Below, piece after piece: positions 40,516 through 42,555 of a stretch of DNA of 42,555 bases (position 1 is its first letter; every line of letters starts with the position of its first letter). The notes under the pieces are model-generated. The model had not been told where the DNA came from and made no database searches. It was given only the letters and a program-made list of their open reading frames with translations. Origin of the DNA: an uncultured Bacteroides sp. (GTDB lineage: Bacteria > Bacteroidota > Bacteroidia > Bacteroidales > Bacteroidaceae); contig CASENE010000069.1 of the NCBI GenBank assembly GCA_949289265.1, positions 1 to 42,555 of the forward strand, read 5' to 3'. The position numbers and the translations under genes are program-made.

Positions 40516-41508
40516 TCAATCATCCGCATGGAAGGAACGGACGATCTCCATCAATTCGCGGATGCTTGTCTCTATTTCGGAAGCATCTGGAACCGGGCGG
40601 TACGCCAAGTCTGGCAACTCGCTCCGGTAAACACCCTTGAGCCGGTTCCAGACATCCGGCCAATCCACCATCAACGGTGATTGCCCGATATTCCGCGCCA
40701 ACCAGCCTTCGGGCTTGTCGAAGCTCTGCCTGTCATGGTCGAACAGCGACCTGAAGTCATCGGAGAAGGCTGCGCTGTACAGGTAATCGCGGCACTCCCC
40801 GTCGTGCAACAGATGGTGCAAGTCGTAGAAATGGCGGATTTTCGCCGCCAGTTGCGGCACGTACAGGTCGGCCAGCGAACAGCGGAGCAGCGACACCAGT
40901 TTCTCGGTGAGGGTGCGGCGTTTGTCCAGCACATTGACCTCGAAAGGAAGCAGCCCGTATTCCTCGACCAACCGTCCGTTACCGGATGTCTGCAAGAAAT
41001 CCGCCAGGAAACACGTCAGCGTGCGCCTTTCACACGGATAAGGATTGGCGAAGCTGTTAATCTCCACCAGAAGCTGTCCGGCCTTGATGGCTCCGGCCTG
41101 GGAAGCGTCCACCGCCTTGGGATAAACATAGAAAGCCTTGTGGTAGTGCGACCCCTTGCTGGTCTGACCGGGGATGACCAGCTCCTCCAGTCCGGCGGTC
41201 ATGTTCTTCGCCGTGCGGCGGATAAGGTTCTTCAACTGGTTGCCGCTCAGCGTCCATGCCTCGGATATGGCCACGTCGATGTCCTCGGAGAAACGCGCCC
41301 CGATGCCGTATGCCTTGGTTAGGCTGGTGCCTCCCTTGAAAACGGCCCGGTTGTCCTTGTCCCCCTCCGCCATCAACGACAGCGAGCGGCAAATCCAGTA
41401 GTCCTTTTCTATGAAGATGCTTTTGATGCCCAGGCCGCCCTCGTCTTTCGGGCGAGCCGCCGCCTCTATGGCATCGGCGAAAAGCTGTGTGTCCTCATGC
41501 AGTGTCAT
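40516..41508 (-). CDS. abiEii: AbiEii-type nucleotidyltransferase toxin
   Basis: A 330-residue nucleotidyltransferase of the AbiEii/MenT family, the toxin half of type IV toxin-antitoxin and phage-abortive systems. The motif GGTSL at 59-63 followed by SEDID (Asp76, Asp78) is the metal-binding GS-x-DxD core. A long helical C-terminal domain follows (KIRHFYDLHHLL). The start at 41508 (MTLHEDTQLF) is chosen because its ATG overlaps the abiEi stop as ATGA (41505-41508); MEHR four codons upstream is possible. Family members block growth by modifying tRNA or nucleotides; the target of this one is unknown. Confidence 0.92.
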   Translation of the reverse strand: MTLHEDTQLFADAIEAAARPKDEGGLGIKSIFIEKDYWICRSLSLMAEGDKDNRAVFKGGTSLTKAYGIGARFSEDIDVAISEAWTLSGNQLKNLIRRTAKNMTAGLEELVIPGQTSKGSHYHKAFYVYPKAVDASQAGAIKAGQLLVEINSFANPYPCERRTLTCFLADFLQTSGNGRLVEEYGLLPFEVNVLDKRRTLTEKLVSLLRCSLADLYVPQLAAKIRHFYDLHHLLHDGECRDYLYSAAFSDDFRSLFDHDRQSFDKPEGWLARNIGQSPLMVDWPDVWNRLKGVYRSELPDLAYRPVPDASEIETSIRELMEIVRSFHADD

Positions 41509-42224
41509 ACGATGTTCCATGCTGATTTGTTGGGTAAAGCCTGTGCGGAAACAGGAAGTTTGTAGGTAGTGACCCCGTTGAGAGTGTCGCGAAGCCCGAA
41601 GGATTCCGACCCGACACTTTCCAGGACGGCCCCCGACAAGGCACGGACATAAGGCGTGTAGGCTTTGGCCAGCGACGCAAGCCTCTCGCGTTCCGCAACG
41701 GACAGCGCGGCGACCAACCGGCACACCCCACGCACACAATCGTCCGGGGAAACCGCCGGGATGTCGCGAAGCAGCCTGAGCGCGTCGAGGATGCGCAACA
41801 GGGGGATGTTCCCCTCCGTGATTTCATTGGGCTGCACGAGGAACGAAACGGAATACTCGCCTCTCTTCAACGGACGGCGGTACTTGTTCGTGCCGATGGT
41901 GATGGCGGACGTAATCTGCGTGGTCAGCCCCATCTGCGCAAACGCGGCGGTGCCGGTGATATAGCCCACGGGCTTCCCGTTTCGCTCGAGCAAGTCCTTG
42001 ACTACTTCCATGACAGAAGGTTTCAAGATGCCGAATATGGTCTGCCGGGGCTTGTAGTACCTGCCCTTGGCCACCTTGCGGATGCCCCCGCTGGCCACCA
42101 TGCGGCCCAACGCCTTGACCAACGCCGGCTGGTATTCCAACGGGATGGGAAAGTCGCTGATAGAAAAGACCCTGCCTTGCGGCATGGCTTCCAACACCTC
42201 TTTTATTTGTCTTGTGATAACCAT
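41505..42224 (-). CDS. abiEi: AbiEi-type antitoxin / DNA-binding regulator
   Basis: A 239-residue antitoxin. I chose the start at 42224 (MVITRQIKEVL); nine upstream in-frame codons fall on the promoter. The N-terminal about 65 residues form a winged helix with RVFSISDFPI, RMVASGGIRKVAKGRYY and a KPRQT wing; the rest is the C-terminal antitoxin domain (GYITGTAAFAQMGLTTQ, YRRPLKRGEYSV). AbiEi proteins neutralise AbiEii and repress their own operon by binding inverted repeats. A 15-bp-arm inverted repeat lies just upstream (42258-42295). It is translationally coupled to abiEii by ATGA overlap. Confidence 0.9.
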   Translation of the reverse strand: MVITRQIKEVLEAMPQGRVFSISDFPIPLEYQPALVKALGRMVASGGIRKVAKGRYYKPRQTIFGILKPSVMEVVKDLLERNGKPVGYITGTAAFAQMGLTTQITSAITIGTNKYRRPLKRGEYSVSFLVQPNEITEGNIPLLRILDALRLLRDIPAVSPDDCVRGVCRLVAALSVAERERLASLAKAYTPYVRALSGAVLESVGSESFGLRDTLNGVTTYKLPVSAQALPNKSAWNIV

Positions 42225-42248
42225 GATATATACTGTTGTTCCCGCGCG

Positions 42249-42256
42249 CAAAGATA
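42249..42256 (-). promoter_or_regulatory. Promoter -7 box of the abiEi-abiEii operon
   Basis: TATCTTTG on the minus strand lies 24 bp before the abiEi start. Its -33 position (about 42276-42280) falls inside the large inverted repeat. Confidence 0.65.
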
Positions 42257-42257
42257 C

Positions 42258-42295
42258 AAAAAGTCAGGTTTTCGACGTAAAAAACCTGACTTTTT
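42258..42295. promoter_or_regulatory. Perfect 15-bp inverted repeat upstream of abiEi
   Basis: AAAAAGTCAGGTTTT (42258-42272) pairs perfectly with AAAACCTGACTTTTT (42281-42295) around an eight-base centre. It covers the expected -33 region of the abiE promoter, so it is a strong candidate AbiEi operator. The A and T arms would also let it end transcripts entering from either side. Confidence 0.7.
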
Positions 42296-42321
42296 GTTTT
42301 AGGGAGGGATGAAAAAGGTTG

Positions 42322-42381
42322 CCGTTCTTTTTCATACACGTCTTTGCTTTCCTGTCTGCAAAAATATAGCTTTTGACGCAA
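42322..42381. repeat. Direct repeat DR-B flanking the AbiE cassette
   Basis: A 60-bp copy of the promoter and start of the NtrC-type gene (see 40364-40429). The ATG and the codons for KKN remain, but after the next two bases the sequence diverges and the frame ends after 23 codons. The -7 box TATTTTTG is intact (42359-42366), whereas the -33 position reads ATCG. Confidence 0.9.
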
Positions 42382-42413
42382 TTAACCGATGCGAGTACAG
42401 TAGTTTTGTGTAG

Positions 42414-42555
42414 ATAATCGAGTAGGAGGAAAACGAAGTAGTTTTCTTCCTACTTTCGTTTTCCGACCTCTCACACCACCGTACGTGCCGTTCGGCATAC
42501 GGCGGTTCCTTAGTGCTGATGCAATTTGATGTATAAGTCCACAAGGCAAGGGTAG
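42414..42555 (-). mobile_element. 3' end of a group II intron (domains V and VI)
   Basis: The minus strand at about 42475-42507 folds as a domain V hairpin with the conserved CCGTATGC ... GCACGTACGG arms and a CGC triad. It is followed by GTGTGAGAGGTCGG and a domain VI-like stem (GGAAAACGAAAGTAG with CTACTTCGTTTTCC, one bulged A). The intron should end near 42414 with GATTAT. The reverse-transcriptase/maturase gene and the 5' domains, if present, are beyond the right edge. Confidence 0.75.

Noticed and set aside
42332-42544. Minus-strand peptide containing ERHVRWCERS
   Set aside because: This is the well-known false translation of group II intron domain V, not a protein.

Overview
The window looks like chromosome of a Bacteroidales bacterium, most likely of the family Bacteroidaceae. 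The support is: repeated promoters of the Bacteroides primary-sigma type (-7 box TAnnTTTG, in several cases with a TTTG-like -33 box 19-20 bases upstream); a ribosomal protein S16 with a long Ala/Glu-rich tail; Porin_10, BACON, DUF4377, DUF4494 and DUF4369/TlpA lipoproteins; an HU-HIG-type DNA-binding protein; and a clpC with no ctsR/mcsAB neighbours. Base composition is uneven: one sampled clpC line (6481-6540) has 28/60 G+C, one sampled sensor-kinase line (22021-22080) has 41/60.

Layout. 1-311: two identical tandem tRNA-Arg(ACG) genes with promoter and terminator. 338-7901: patatin/BamA-barrel protein, htpG and clpC, all minus. 8234-11986: gyrA and a TPR protein, plus. 12271-16347: small genes (GNAT, carboxymuconolactone-decarboxylase/cupin fusion, HU-like protein, DUF4377 lipoprotein) mixed with decayed pieces (a secreted-protein remnant and the C-terminus of a Crp/Fnr regulator). 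16514-18452: TlpA-like thioredoxin lipoprotein and rpsP. 18818-24582: porin plus solute-binding protein, divergent from a TPR sensor kinase and LuxR-type regulator. 24690-26057: BACON lipoprotein. 26388-29608: a six-gene 2-oxoacid (VOR/KOR-type) oxidoreductase operon that includes a 57-residue membrane protein. 29895-37410: RelA/SpoT synthetase, YggS, DUF4494, twin-NBD ABC ATPase, PAP2 phosphatase, acyl-CoA ligase. 37676-40383: NtrC-type regulator and its kinase. 40430-42321: an AbiEi/AbiEii toxin-antitoxin cassette between 60-66 bp direct repeats. 42414-42555: the 3' end of a group II intron running out of the window.

The most unusual signal is intergenic. Six separate gaps (12.1, 14.8, 18.7, 26.1, 29.8 and 37.6 kb) hold short tandem arrays with a 22-bp (one locus 23-bp) period. 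Each unit is a palindrome of roughly 10-18 bp plus a short linker. Three loci (18.7, 29.8, 37.6 kb) share sequence, and two of these also share a 24-bp leader. The other three use unrelated palindromes with the same period. I do not recognise this as a described element.

The second notable structure is the AbiE cassette. Its flanking repeats duplicate the promoter and first codons of the neighbouring NtrC-type regulator. A 15-bp-arm inverted repeat sits where the -33 box of the abiE promoter should be.
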